Made by a program: the position numbers and the translations under genes. From Archegozetes longisetosus (Eukaryota; Arthropoda; Arachnida; Sarcoptiformes; Trhypochthoniidae), in the NCBI GenBank assembly GCA_018873245.2, contig JAEMBT020000008.1, positions 14,123,172-14,187,171 of the forward strand: a DNA stretch of 64,000 nucleotides, in the 5' to 3' direction. Positions 1-11,585 of this stretch are shown here, one piece after another; position 1 is the first letter of the stretch, and every line of letters begins with the position of its first letter. The notes under the pieces were generated by a model. It made no database searches. It saw only the letters and a program-made list of their open reading frames with translations, and had not been told where the DNA came from.

Positions 1-106
1 AAGGTTTATGTTATTTTGTTACTATTTTTCTATATTCTCTTATTAAACGCCCACCAAACATAGACGAGGCAGTAATGAGAGCCACTTTTGTAAAAATTGT
101 TACGCA

Positions 107-188
107 TTTTAGATATTATATACGATATACAAACTTTAGATATTATATATCATATATAAACTTTAGATATTATATATCATATACTAAC
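107..188. repeat. 27-bp minisatellite, 3 copies
   Basis: Three tandem units built on TTTAGATATTATATATCATA, with few substitutions. Confidence 0.85.
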
Positions 189-814
189 TATTCTATGCAT
201 CTGAATCATTCCATTTAAACGATAATAACTGTGAAATAGTAGCACGCAATCTATTGTGATCAAACCTTATTTATCTCAATCAAATTCAGATCAACTCATT
301 CTAAAATTACCAGTCACTCTCAACCGAATCACCCAAACCTCTCTTCTAATTATTCTGCTTGATAACAATCCCTGAGTCTATTTACATCTTTTACAAGTTG
401 TCTCTCAATTCGATGAATTCATTGAATTTAGAGAACTTGTCCGCAATTTCTATGGATTGAAATCGAGTATTTTTTTATGTCGTAGTAGTGAGCAATACTA
501 GACTAGTAGTAGATTTAATTGTTGGGGAACAATTTGACTGATATGAGTAGAAATACTGATAATGAGTCGCGAACCACACTATCTTCGGAGCGTTAGAGCG
601 TTGAAGTCTTGCACGCAATTTGGACAAGTATTGATAGAACGAAAAAAATGCCGAATATAAACCAGAAGCCAAGCTTCAGTAGTGAGTCGATGACGAATGC
701 ATTTAAAACATTTAGATTTAAGCAGTCAATGCATTAATTCAAATTTGGAAATGAGTATCTATGAATGCATACCAGACTAAAAATTGCATGATTGACTGGT
801 CGTTTTATTTTTAT

Positions 815-816
<2 letters not shown>

Positions 817-863
<47 letters not shown>
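817..863. repeat. (CT)n microsatellite
   Basis: Uninterrupted CT dinucleotide run of 47 bases. It produces a spurious Ser-Leu repeat ORF. Confidence 0.98.
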
Positions 864-866
<3 letters not shown>

Positions 867-1050
867 TTTTCTCTCAGTCTTCTCAATCAGATAACTTGAG
901 TTGTCTGGACGTAATAAATAATGCTCGTTGTGTTGACGACTTGTTTTAAAACAAACAGCAAACAGGATATGGTCCTTTCATTTGATTTCTATTAGAACTT
1001 TCCTCTTGTTCTTCTTCTTCTCAGTGCTCTCACTCTATTCTCACTCGGTT

Positions 1051-1130
1051 CTCTGACTGTTCTCTCTCCGTACTCTCTGACTGTTCTCTCTCCGTACTCT
1101 CCACTGTTCTCTCTTCGTACTCTCTCACTC
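1051..1130. repeat. 22-24-bp CT-rich minisatellite, about 3 copies
   Basis: Units of the type CTCTGACTGTTCTCTCTCCG-TA repeated in tandem, merging into a CT-rich tract at both sides. Confidence 0.8.
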
Positions 1131-2472
1131 TCTCTCTCCCTCACAACTTAAAGCTTTTGATTCCTTATCTCATACCGAATGTTATGGCAGTGAATGTGAT
1201 TGCGCTATAAAGTGGGGTTGAGTTAGAGCTATTGATAAAAAGGTAAAGAATCGGCGAATAGCCCTTAAGGGCAATATTGCTCGTGATAGGTTTGTGCATA
1301 AATTATATTATGCAGTGTGTATTGCTTTGAACGCAATCCTAGTATTAGATAAGTGACTTTATGTATATTCGCTTTCCGACACTTCTCTTTACTTTTCCAG
1401 ACCTCTTTCAATCATAATCATTCTAATGATGATCACTTGCTTTGTTTCGTTTCCCCATACCATTGATTACCATTCTAATTTTATATTCATTTCAAAATTC
1501 ATATTTGATCCAATCTCATAAAACGTATTAAATTAGATACTATTTCAGGTGCCCTTTTGAGGAACTATTTGAGATACCATTGAGATACTATTCAGTTACC
1601 ATTGAGTTACCATTGAGATGATTGGCCACAAGAGATGAAATTAATATGAAAGCAAAACATCGATTCAAACATAGCCTTCGACCAGTTATTTTACAATCAA
1701 ATGAAAATAGCTTTGAAATTATCAATAGAAATATAGTTGAAATGATTTATTTATATAGCTATGATATATAAGAGAGAAGACCAGCCCTTTTCCAAGTTTG
1801 AAATCTATTTTCTACTTCTAGTATAATTTGCTTTCAACTTTTTAATACATTTTTTCTTTTTCAATAAGACCAGGAAACACCTTTTGCTCAGTCAAAATAA
1901 TACAAACAATTTGAGATATTGTTCAGCTAAACATTTGAGAAGTTAGTATAGCTTTTGTAAATACACATTTATGCAGTTCTTCAATCACGATTTGTGACTG
2001 ATCGCCAAAATAGCATAACTTTTAGTAGAATAATGGCATCAAATTTAAGTATTATAATTGCATAAGACTCGAGCCAACAATTTATGCTAACCATCAACGT
2101 TAAACTACTTTAAATGCCACTTAAAAGTCATCAAAGATAGGAGTCGTAATAGATTAGAGTTAGGATATGTTTGAGATAATTAGCGAATAATAATGGATGG
2201 TATTATTAAAGAAACGATACTTATCTATTATATTAAGCTCTTTCTATTTTCTATCTTATACTTTTCCTTCTTCTATCTTATGTCTTTGGTTCCCTCCCAG
2301 ACACGGAAGGAACTGCTCGACCAATTGACTTAAACGCAATCCAAGTGCCATTTTTAACGCTATTAATGTTATGCTTATCACTGATGATTACGCTAAACGC
2401 TTATATTCTAAAATACCTTATTTTAAGTTAATAAAATACAGAGTTTAGTGGATAAGATAATGCTAAAACTGC

Positions 2473-2540
2473 TTGTCTCTAGCAGATTGTTGTCTATAAT
2501 AGATTGTTGTCTATAACAGATTCTGGTCTGTAACAGATTA
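2473..2540. repeat. 17-bp minisatellite, 4 copies
   Basis: Four units of exactly 17 bp, consensus TTGTCTATAACAGATTG, no indels. Confidence 0.85.
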
Positions 2541-2615
2541 TACCAAATGTTGACTCTTTATTTTATTTATAAGTTTAATATTTCCACCCTCTGCAAAGCT
2601 AAACAATAAACATTG

Positions 2616-2666
2616 TTATAAAGGTCTGCATCTTATAAGGGTCTGCATCTTATAAAGGTCTGCATG
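2616..2666. repeat. 17-bp minisatellite, 3 copies
   Basis: Three units of TTATAAAGGTCTGCATC with two substitutions in all. Confidence 0.85.
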
Positions 2667-3204
2667 TTATCATAAACTAAGGTTAAGTAATAATAGGGCG
2701 TTGGGTAATATTCATCTTTCTATCTTATTTGAACCTTTTCTGGCCTTAGCTAACATCGTATTATACTATATATAGTATTATTTATCTTCTTCTTTATTTT
2801 AATAGTTTTCAATGCAAATTAACTGCTTATGTCTAGATTTAAAATTTAATATTATTTATTACTCATTAATTCTTAAAGTACTCGGTTTTGTTAATTTTCT
2901 CATTTAAATAATTTAATCCATTTCTTGAGCGTGTATTTCAATTATTGATATCAATTACTTCAATTAAATTCATATAATTATTCATTCATGAAAATCAGGC
3001 GCATTTAATCCTCAATAGGCTTTATATTCAATTTCAGATCTCTTCCTAATATCATCTTCTCAAGAGGAAGAATACAAATACTGATGACTCGCTTGATATA
3101 AAATATAAATTAAGAAATTCATTCAATAGCTTAAGGGTTTTATGAAATTTTTGTCTCAATGTCTGAATTTAAATATTTGAGTTCTCATACCATAATTGCT
3201 TATA

Positions 3205-3255
3205 CAATAAAATATGAATTTCAATAAAATATGAATTTCAATAATATATGAATTT
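3205..3255. repeat. 17-bp minisatellite, 3 copies
   Basis: Three nearly identical units CAATAAAATATGAATTT. Confidence 0.85.
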
Positions 3256-6200
3256 CAATCCATCTTAAATCCATCTAAAACTGGAAAAACCAGTGTCTTT
3301 TTAACCTATCTCAACTAACCTTCTTTTCATTTATTCTCTTTTTCTTCTATTTTTAAACTACACCAAACTTACACTCAAAAACTTTCTAATCATTTATCTT
3401 ATATTATCATAACTTTCAACTTCACTTCAAATCGATAGACTCCAAGATGTAAATCCTAACTAAACTCTGTTAGAAATTCACTGAACATTGCCAAAAGTTC
3501 TTATTACGTTATGATGGTTTAATATAATAACGTTTTTGTTTAAGTGTGTCTTTCATTTAGATGGCTATGTCATAAGTCAAGATAGAAGTGGTTCAGTCAA
3601 ACGTTAAACAGTTTGATCAATGTTATCTTGTTTTTATGTATTACAAACACAAATTGAATACAATTCAAGGTCTGATTGCAAACCAAAGACTCAGTGAACA
3701 TGTAGCTGAAGATCCAATGAATACATATCTGAGGACCCAATGAATACATAGTTGCAAACTAGAGGAATAGATTAAATAGAAGTTTAGTGGTAGAAATGAT
3801 ATTTTAGAAAATAAGCTAACTATAACTGGTTTGTTATCTGAGATGGTGGAGTTTTAGCATTAAGAAAGTTAATTATACTTATTATGATAGGGGAGAAAAT
3901 AAAACTATAAAGCCTTCTGACAGAAGTGAGCTTGCTAACATGATCCCATAAATTCTCTTATCTCACTTCTCTTATCTCAAACCAATCCGACTTTTAATTA
4001 AATATTTTTCCATTTTATTCCTATATCCGAAAGGTGCCAAAATTCTATTCCTATCTTCTCCTCAATATCTACCTTTTCAACTAATTTATTAATTTTTCAA
4101 GTTCTCAAAAACTTAAATCAAATAAACGAAATATTTCTCAATAATTACTAATCTTATTAAAATAGAAATCTGATAAATATGCTGAGAATTCTTCTGGAAA
4201 AACGTGCTTTACTTAGCTTGAAGATACGGGTTGACTCTCCATGAGAACTATTTGACTTATTTGGAAAGTATTTCTAAAATTTGTTGTTTTCTACTTAAGT
4301 GCCATTCATAACTATTAGCAATCTATGAGTGATTTTGGAGTTTGTTAATTCACTATATAATTGGAACGTAAGATATGAGTCAAACTAAGTTCAAAGGCTT
4401 ATAGAAATCAGTATTTATTACTAGTTATCTTAATTCAAATTCAGTTTAAATGGTGATTAAGGGAAGGAGAAGTAAGTTTTAAATATTTGAGCTCTGATTA
4501 AGTAGCGATTGAGACGTTAAAGGATTGACGAATTAAATTGCTAGATAAGACTCAATATTTTCTTATTCTACTTTCAAATTATTCTAAATTACCTTAAATT
4601 TCATCAATCAAATTTAATAGTTGCAACCATTCCTTTTCAATGTTTCAATCAAAAGTTTCCTTTTGTTTGACATGGTTTTCAACTTCTGTTTTTTCATACA
4701 ATTTATAACTAACCTTAAGAAAAAATTTAATAAAGCTGTAAAAAAATAATAACTAAACTCCAAGAAAAAAGTAATCAAAAACTTTAAGAAAATAATAACC
4801 AAAACTATAAGAAAAGTTTGGTTGGCTTATGACATGACAATTGATACAAATAGGCAGATATAAAATCATAATAAGTTGGATAACTATGGGAGTGTAGTGT
4901 ATGAATCGGTTGATATAAGGAGATAATAAGCTGCATAACTATAGGAGTAGAGAAGTAGAAGTGCGATGCAAGTTGATTAATATGGGTCATGCAATCTGTC
5001 CCACAATTCCACTTCTAAATTACTCTATATTATTACAATACAACTTTCAATGACTCTACATTGTCGCGTTTTATATGAATTTTTCCTTTCCTGACCATAA
5101 CATCGAATGTAAATCTGCCTCAGGGTGTAATACCGCCTACTTTGGAAACATGGGGCCGTTTCTCTAGTATCTATCAGATCGAAGTATTTTTTAGTGTCTA
5201 TCAGATCGAAGCATATTTTGAAAGTTGGAAAAAAAGAAGAAAATATGAAACTAGAAAACAGCGGGGTTTCGCTTTACACACATACATATACACCGAACAT
5301 AACACACCCTGATATACATATGAGTTATTTATATAAATATCAACCAAAAAGCTACTAATTTCCTCCTTTTTAAATCTCCTTCATTATCAACAAAAGATCA
5401 TTTTGTTCACTAGAAATTATTTTCCCATTTCATAACTGAATATATATATTAAATATTTTTTTTATAACTGAATATATTTGCTCGTATTTAATTTAAAAAC
5501 CAGGTCTTTGTACCTAAAATATCGCATTAGGCAAATGTGTTTTGATACTTTGACACACGTTCCAAATCGAGTATTATTACAGACAGAAAAAGTTTTACTA
5601 ATATTCATGACTTATATTTGAAATTAATGTTTTTGTCGGAATAATTTTCATATTTAATTGGGTGCAAATGTAATAAACGGTGTGAATGCTTGTAATTTAG
5701 GCTTAAAATACTTGAAAAAAACTCTATCAAAACAAACTATGAATTGCAGTGAATTATTTTAAGAATCAAATAAAAATGCAAATTTCAACCATTAATATAA
5801 TTAATGCCCGGACAGGAAGAAAACGTTTCTGTTTAAGTCATGTTTTTTTCAGTCAGAATCGATTAAATGGCAAACATTTTTGGTTAAGTGGTGTTTATTT
5901 CAAACTATAACTGTTTTATTATTATATTTGAAAAAATGAGCCACAAATTGGTCAGTTGTAATAATATTGAAAATATAAATATAAAAAGTCGAGTCAAAGC
6001 CAGTGGTAGTCTGACAATAGACAAGTTGCTTATGCACACAATTCGTAAATATCACATATGCCATTATTTAAAAGGCTCTGCACCGACCAGTCCTACCATT
6101 TTAGGCATAAAGACTGTATCGTTTATATTCAAATATCGGAATATTAGGTTCCTTTCAGGCTATTGTGCATTTGGACTGAATTCTTGATATGGAGGGGAAG

Positions 6201-6616
6201 AATAAAGAGACAAACTATGCGATAGTAGTAGCATTTGGGAAGTGGTTTTCAGTAGAGCCACTGCTTTGTATTGGCAGTGATGCGAAGCGAACGGCTATTT
6301 CTTTTTTACCTGCATTCATACCTACGCTAATTGAAATACCGTCCAGAGGGAAGAGCTTTCTTTTGGATTTCATTCTTCTATTTTTTAATACATTCCTTGC
6401 TTGGACTTCAGTACAATTGAGAGTCTTTCAAGTGTTGTGAATCTATTGATGTTTTGTATTACGAGTGACACATTCAATAACAACCACTTCTGTAATAAAT
6501 TAAAATTGAAATTATTTTGCCAAATGTTGCCTCACTTCTCGCCCCAACTACTAATATCCTAAAGTAATGATCATTGTTATTGCTTTTCTTTATAGTAACC
6601 CTAAGAGAACTCATAT

Positions 6617-6688
6617 TTTGACTCAAGTCTCGATTCAATCTTTGACTGAAGCCTCGATTCAATCTTTGACTGAAGTTACGACTGAATC
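6617..6688. repeat. 24-bp minisatellite, 3 copies
   Basis: Three 24-bp units starting TTTGACTGAAGCCTCGATTC; the third is more diverged. Confidence 0.85.
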
Positions 6689-6968
6689 AATTGGCGTATT
6701 TGTAGCTGAAGTGGTTAGGGATTTGTTGAATTAAAATTAATAGGGGAGAGGGTCGACATATGGACTAAATGAATTGGATATACAATAGTTGAAATTGTTG
6801 TTTGCCTAATTCTGAAATAGAAATTTAAACGGCAATTAAAATTTATTTTCAATAGCTTTTCGCTATGTCTTTCTCATAATGAAAATAAGTTACCAATGAT
6901 CGCATGCTGTGGCCTTTTATGATTAAATAAATGCGCTCAGATGTGGCAGTATCCGAATTGAGGAAGAA

Positions 6969-7001
6969 GGGGGGCCACACACTGGGGGGCCACACACTGG
7001 G
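6969..7001. repeat. 15-bp G-rich direct repeat
   Basis: GGGGGGCCACACACT occurs twice in tandem, followed by GGG. This is an unusual G-rich island in AT-rich surroundings. Confidence 0.85.
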
Positions 7002-8623
7002 CACAAGATTTAAGAAAAAAACCAAGTGAAATTGGATTGCTTTGCAAACGTTTGTAAATAACTTTTGTTAAGGTGTGAACTGGTTTCGCAGGTATACGCT
7101 TGAGGTGACATAACTTTACCTGGTTTTCTACTCGAACAAATTACGAAAAACCGAGAACCACTGCTAAATTTCCAAACTATATAACTTTTTTTCCTTAAAC
7201 TATTTTTTATATACGTATTACTCATATCTGCTAAAGTCCTCAATGATATGTTTTTGCCATTTATTCAGTAATTTTTTTTGGACTGAGTTTGTAAGCTAGC
7301 TAGCTAACTTTGCACTACTGAACTTGGTCTGTATATTTGTTTCAGATTTGATCTTATTTTGAAATTGGACAGTCGCTTGTCTAGTATTGTGTAGTTTGTA
7401 TGCAATCACTGGCGTGTTATTTTCTGATGTAAAACTTGTTAGTTATTGTAACGACTTCATTGTCAGGCACGAGCAGATTGGCAATGCCAAAATTAATACT
7501 AGAATTACATATAATAGATTGAGAAATTTTTTTGACCGCTTTGTCTCATTGATGCAAAACAAAATCCGTTTTATTATGCATTTAGTAATGAGAGATAATT
7601 GGATTTACCCTTCAGTGATAAGAATAATAAATTTCATATTTCCGAGTTTGAAATTTTTGGGCAAACTTCTGAATTTGAAACCCACGCCTTTATATACTTT
7701 AATACATAGCTAACTGGAGGGCTTACATAATTTTATTTTTGCTTAACTGCATTGTTTCAGCTTTCATGTAATCACATAAATGTGTTCTTAAGCAAATATC
7801 TCGTAGATATCTCGTAGGAATGCTGACTGAAATAAGTTAGATTTGCAGCTAAATAACCCATAGACCAGATTATCTGAGCCAAACTATTAGTTTATCTTCA
7901 ATTTCATGCTGACGTTTTTGCTAAGTCACCAAAAATAATTAACTTACGCAGAGAGAAAAACTTTAAAATTAACTTTTCCCAAATATATATAATAAAATAT
8001 TTATTTCATGTCTTATTAATTCTAAAAAATACTTCAATTTTATAAGGGTTTTAACCCAACTGTTTATCGAAATGTGACCCAATAGTCGCTCAACTCATTA
8101 GAAGTAATGGCAATAATAATAATAATAATTATGTCACTCGAATATTTCAGCCAAAGATATAATTGAGGTCTAAGTGGATTTTGATTAAATTTAGCAGTTT
8201 AGTTAAATGAACGAACGAGTCAACCAATTCAGAGCTGACTATCTATTAGCTGACTATCTATTAGACGACTATCTATCAGATGAGGAATAGTTAGATTTGT
8301 AGTGAACATAAGATCAATTGGAACTACATTTAGCGATTGGGATATCGCTCAAAGCAATACTTGTCTTCACTAAATATAGGGCTTCATAACATCGTTAACT
8401 CAGTTCTTGTCTTCCACACCGACGTTTGGTCACGAACTTGAACAATAGTTTTCTCTGTCCATCATTTTGTCCCTAACGACAAGCAATCAAAACAAGCCTA
8501 ACACTTAATACGTGCACATCTCATGCCCGTTTTTCATTGTTTGGTGAAACTATTTCTATCAGAGCAAACACTTATTGCTGTGAATGGACGCCAAATGAAG
8601 GTAATGGCAATGCAGTCAAACGC

Positions 8624-8721
8624 AATAGACTGTAGGGTCGAAATAGATTGTAGGCTCTGTAGGCTTGCAATGGACTGTAGGCTTGTAATAGACTGTAGGC
8701 TCGGTAGGCTCTGTAGGCTCG
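8624..8721. repeat. 18/9-bp minisatellite
   Basis: Mixed 18-bp units (AATAGACTGTAGGCTCG type) and 9-bp half units (TGTAGGCTC). Both strands stay open across it, giving two spurious ORFs. Confidence 0.85.
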
Positions 8722-9134
8722 CACTCCTCTCTTATTACACATCTCGTCATCCATGCCTTGAGTCTTAAGTAACTCGCTATGGCATAACGCATAGGCGATT
8801 AAGCAGAAAATAACAAATCTTTCTCCATTTCTACTCTTCTATCAATTTGACATTGAGTTAGTGAACAATACTATTATATTGTCTTTCTTATAAAGTTGTA
8901 ACATGTCTATGTGTCACAAAAAAACATTTTTGCTTTCCTTTTGTACTGAGAGATCTGTGTTGCAAAATACTATCATTTTTGACTATTTCATATGAGAACC
9001 ACTCAAGAAATTGCCCATAAATTGCTTACTCACATGTTGAATAATATGTACAATACTCTCGGATGTAATTGCAAGAAGTAGTAAATAAAGTGAATCGAGG
9101 AGCTCCTAAACTAAATCCAAAGGCTCTGAGTTAG

Positions 9135-9137
<3 letters not shown>

Positions 9138-9168
<31 letters not shown>
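9138..9168. repeat. (GA)n microsatellite
   Basis: GA dinucleotide run of about 30 bases. Confidence 0.95.
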
Positions 9169-9169
<1 letters not shown>

Positions 9170-9833
9170 AAACACTCATAAGACTGATAGTATAGATATG
9201 TGTGATTTTGATAAGTTTGAGTAAGAATTTCTAGTTAGAAGCAGTAGAATTTTTTAGTTTTGGTCTGTAAATAGCCGTGAAAATAGCCATAAACAACTGT
9301 TTAACCCCCGCAGTCAGACTCAGTTGGATGTCTTTAGCTGACCGAATGCACGCACCTTTATGTGTATTATCAATATCTAGCTCTCAAAGACGCTCTTCTA
9401 ATCTCTATTTTCTGCATTGGCTGCAATTTCAATTCAGACTATAGTTAGAAAAATAAATAAAAGAATTCTCATCTAATAGCGAATAGTTACCCACCCTTTA
9501 AAAAGTTTCAAATCAAATGCCCATCTCTTAAGCTTCTCTATATGTCAGTGAGCTTTACATAACCTTTTGGTCATTGAAGTTATGCCTGATGTGAAAATAA
9601 TAATAAATTCTATAATAAACCTTATGAGAATTATTGTTCAACAGATATTATATAATACTAGTATTGTATGTGTAGGATGTCATTAGAATACGGCTGGCAA
9701 TCAAACTGCTCTTTGGTCTTTCTCTCCCTTCAGTTTCTCTCTCTATCTCTCCTTCTTCTTCACTCAATATCTCTCTCGCTCTCTCTCGCTCTCTCTCTCT
9801 TCCTCTCTTGTATTTGACTGATCTTCACAAGAG

Positions 9834-11585
9834 GTGTATATAACTTATATAAAACTTTCTGGTATAATATTTTTGGGGGGCAATATCAGCGGGTGGGGCA
9901 AATCGGCAAACCTGGTGTCAGCGCTGATCCCCACCAGGATTTATCTGTTATGTCAAAATGGAGCCCTTGAGCGAGACTTTCTTTTGCTGGTCGGCAAAGA
10001 AAAGGCTGAGAGATCTGTTTAAAAGAGATCTGTTTAACACACAAAGTAATAGTAGAAAAATATTCGCCTCTCTATCTCTCCTCTACTTCTTTATTGCCAA
10101 CTCGATCACCCCTCAGCTCAGTCATGCCATGGAATCGACCAGTAAGCGCAAGCTCAAGAACCACCCAATTGCTAGAACTGGAAATGTTGGTTTGGCAGTG
10201 CATTAGACCCCCAAATGGTTTTAGTTTTAGAGTCTAACAACTCGCTTACATTGCGCCAGTTATCATATTAGAGTTGTGCCGAGAGGTTAGTTCTGCAAGA
10301 GGTTAGCTCTGCGAAAAGTTAGATATAAGAGAGGTTAGCTATAAGAGGTTAGCTCTACGACAAGTTAACTCTACGACAACTAAGCTTGCAACAACTCAGC
10401 TTGCAACAACTTAGCTTGCAACAACTTAGCTTACAATTCACCATTCTTCAGCTCTCCTTGAAGAGTTGCCCTAAACCGTACTACCAGTTCTGTGTTTTGA
10501 ACTGAAAAACTGCTTCGTGTAGTTCTCAACCGGAGTATTGTAAATGGGAATTAAAAAGTGAACTCTATTATTAGTCCAAATTGACTGTAACTCTACTCTA
10601 CTCAATACATTCTTGTTGTTTATGTTTGGCTCGAATAAGAGTAGAAGTTTTTGAGCAATTGTTCGGGATTTGTCCGCTCTGTTCTGGATCGGCCGAGACC
10701 TAATCTGAACAAATCCTCTTATTGTGAATATTTTTGTGGTGCAAACACAATTTGATCGCTAGTCCTCTACTTTTCACACGAATAGAGGCTCTACTATAAA
10801 GTAAACCAACTTTACAGCCGTGACCAACACCTCCTTCGGCTTCAACTATGTCTGTGTCGAATCCATAAGATTATCACCTTTTCATATGAGAGTTGAATGT
10901 GTTTTATTTACTCTCAGATTGGGTTAAATGGAAAAAACTTTACAATTATTTATGGATTTATTATTCAATCAATCAATTGATAGAAAAATAGATTTGATTT
11001 TAAGACTTCACAAATGGATTGTCAACTAATTGATTGGTTGAGAAACCAGTAACCAGATAGTTGTGATTTTATTTATTTTAGTTTAATTTATTGCTTATTG
11101 TGTTATTCAGTTTGTCGTCTGATTTGGTTTCTGACAAATTTCTTATTATTTAAATGTTCACAACATTTATGTTCCAACAAACCACTCAACGAGACAATGA
11201 CATGAATTAATGGGAAATAAAATTTAGTTTTTGCTTCCGAAGAATAAAGTGGAAAATAAGCTTGATTAACTCTCAGCTGTATTATATGGACAAAAAGGTT
11301 GACTAACATTTTGGCATTAGTACCAATGTGAACAAACGAATAGTTATCTTATTTGAAAGTTTATTATCTCAATTCAAACATAAAAACATTGATCTGCAAA
11401 TCAACCTTCATATCCGCTTCATTATTACATCAAATATGAGTCAACTTTGACCAAATTATCATTCAAATCATCTGAAGCGCCTCCAAACTCAAGTATCTTT
11501 GATAAGTCCATCTCTGATTGACTTATGAACAAGAAAGGTCTCAAACTAGAAGAAGTTGAAGAAGAAAAAGATAAATAAAAAGAGA
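9834..11585. other. Upstream region of the Toll gene
   Basis: No recognisable coding sequence. The part 9870-10210 is richer in G and C than its surroundings and contains open frames to 10206, but their translations resemble nothing I know. A small hairpin-forming motif lies at 9911-9938 (arms CCTGGTG/CACCAGG around the palindrome TCAGCGCTGA). A degenerate minisatellite covers 10281-10434. A TATAAA-like string near 10793 is a possible but unproven promoter element; a non-coding first exon for Toll could lie in this interval. Confidence 0.4.
10281..10434. repeat. Degenerate minisatellite upstream of Toll
   Basis: First half repeats AGAGGTTAGCTCTGCGA-like units; the second half repeats the 15-bp unit CAACTTAGCTTGCAA about four times. 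The shared TTAGCT core suggests that one array has diverged into two. Confidence 0.8.

Larger units (their letters stand above)
1..9833. other. Gene-free AT-rich region with tandem repeats
   Basis: No gene recognised on either strand. The longest open frames (5888-6187, 6189-6440, 7387-7713, all +) have no recognisable domains and low-complexity AT-driven composition. The content is otherwise short tandem arrays, listed separately, plus imperfect duplications near 1551-1620, 5166-5213 and 8237-8283. Confidence 0.6.

Noticed and set aside
761-949. ORF with a long Ser-Leu repeat (also at 28661-28937, 60731-61139)
   Set aside because: Direct translation of (CT)n microsatellites; flanks show no homology.
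6189-6440. 83-codon ORF beginning MEGKNKETNYAIVV
   Set aside because: Real reading length, but no domain, no splice context and no recognised family; not supported as a gene.
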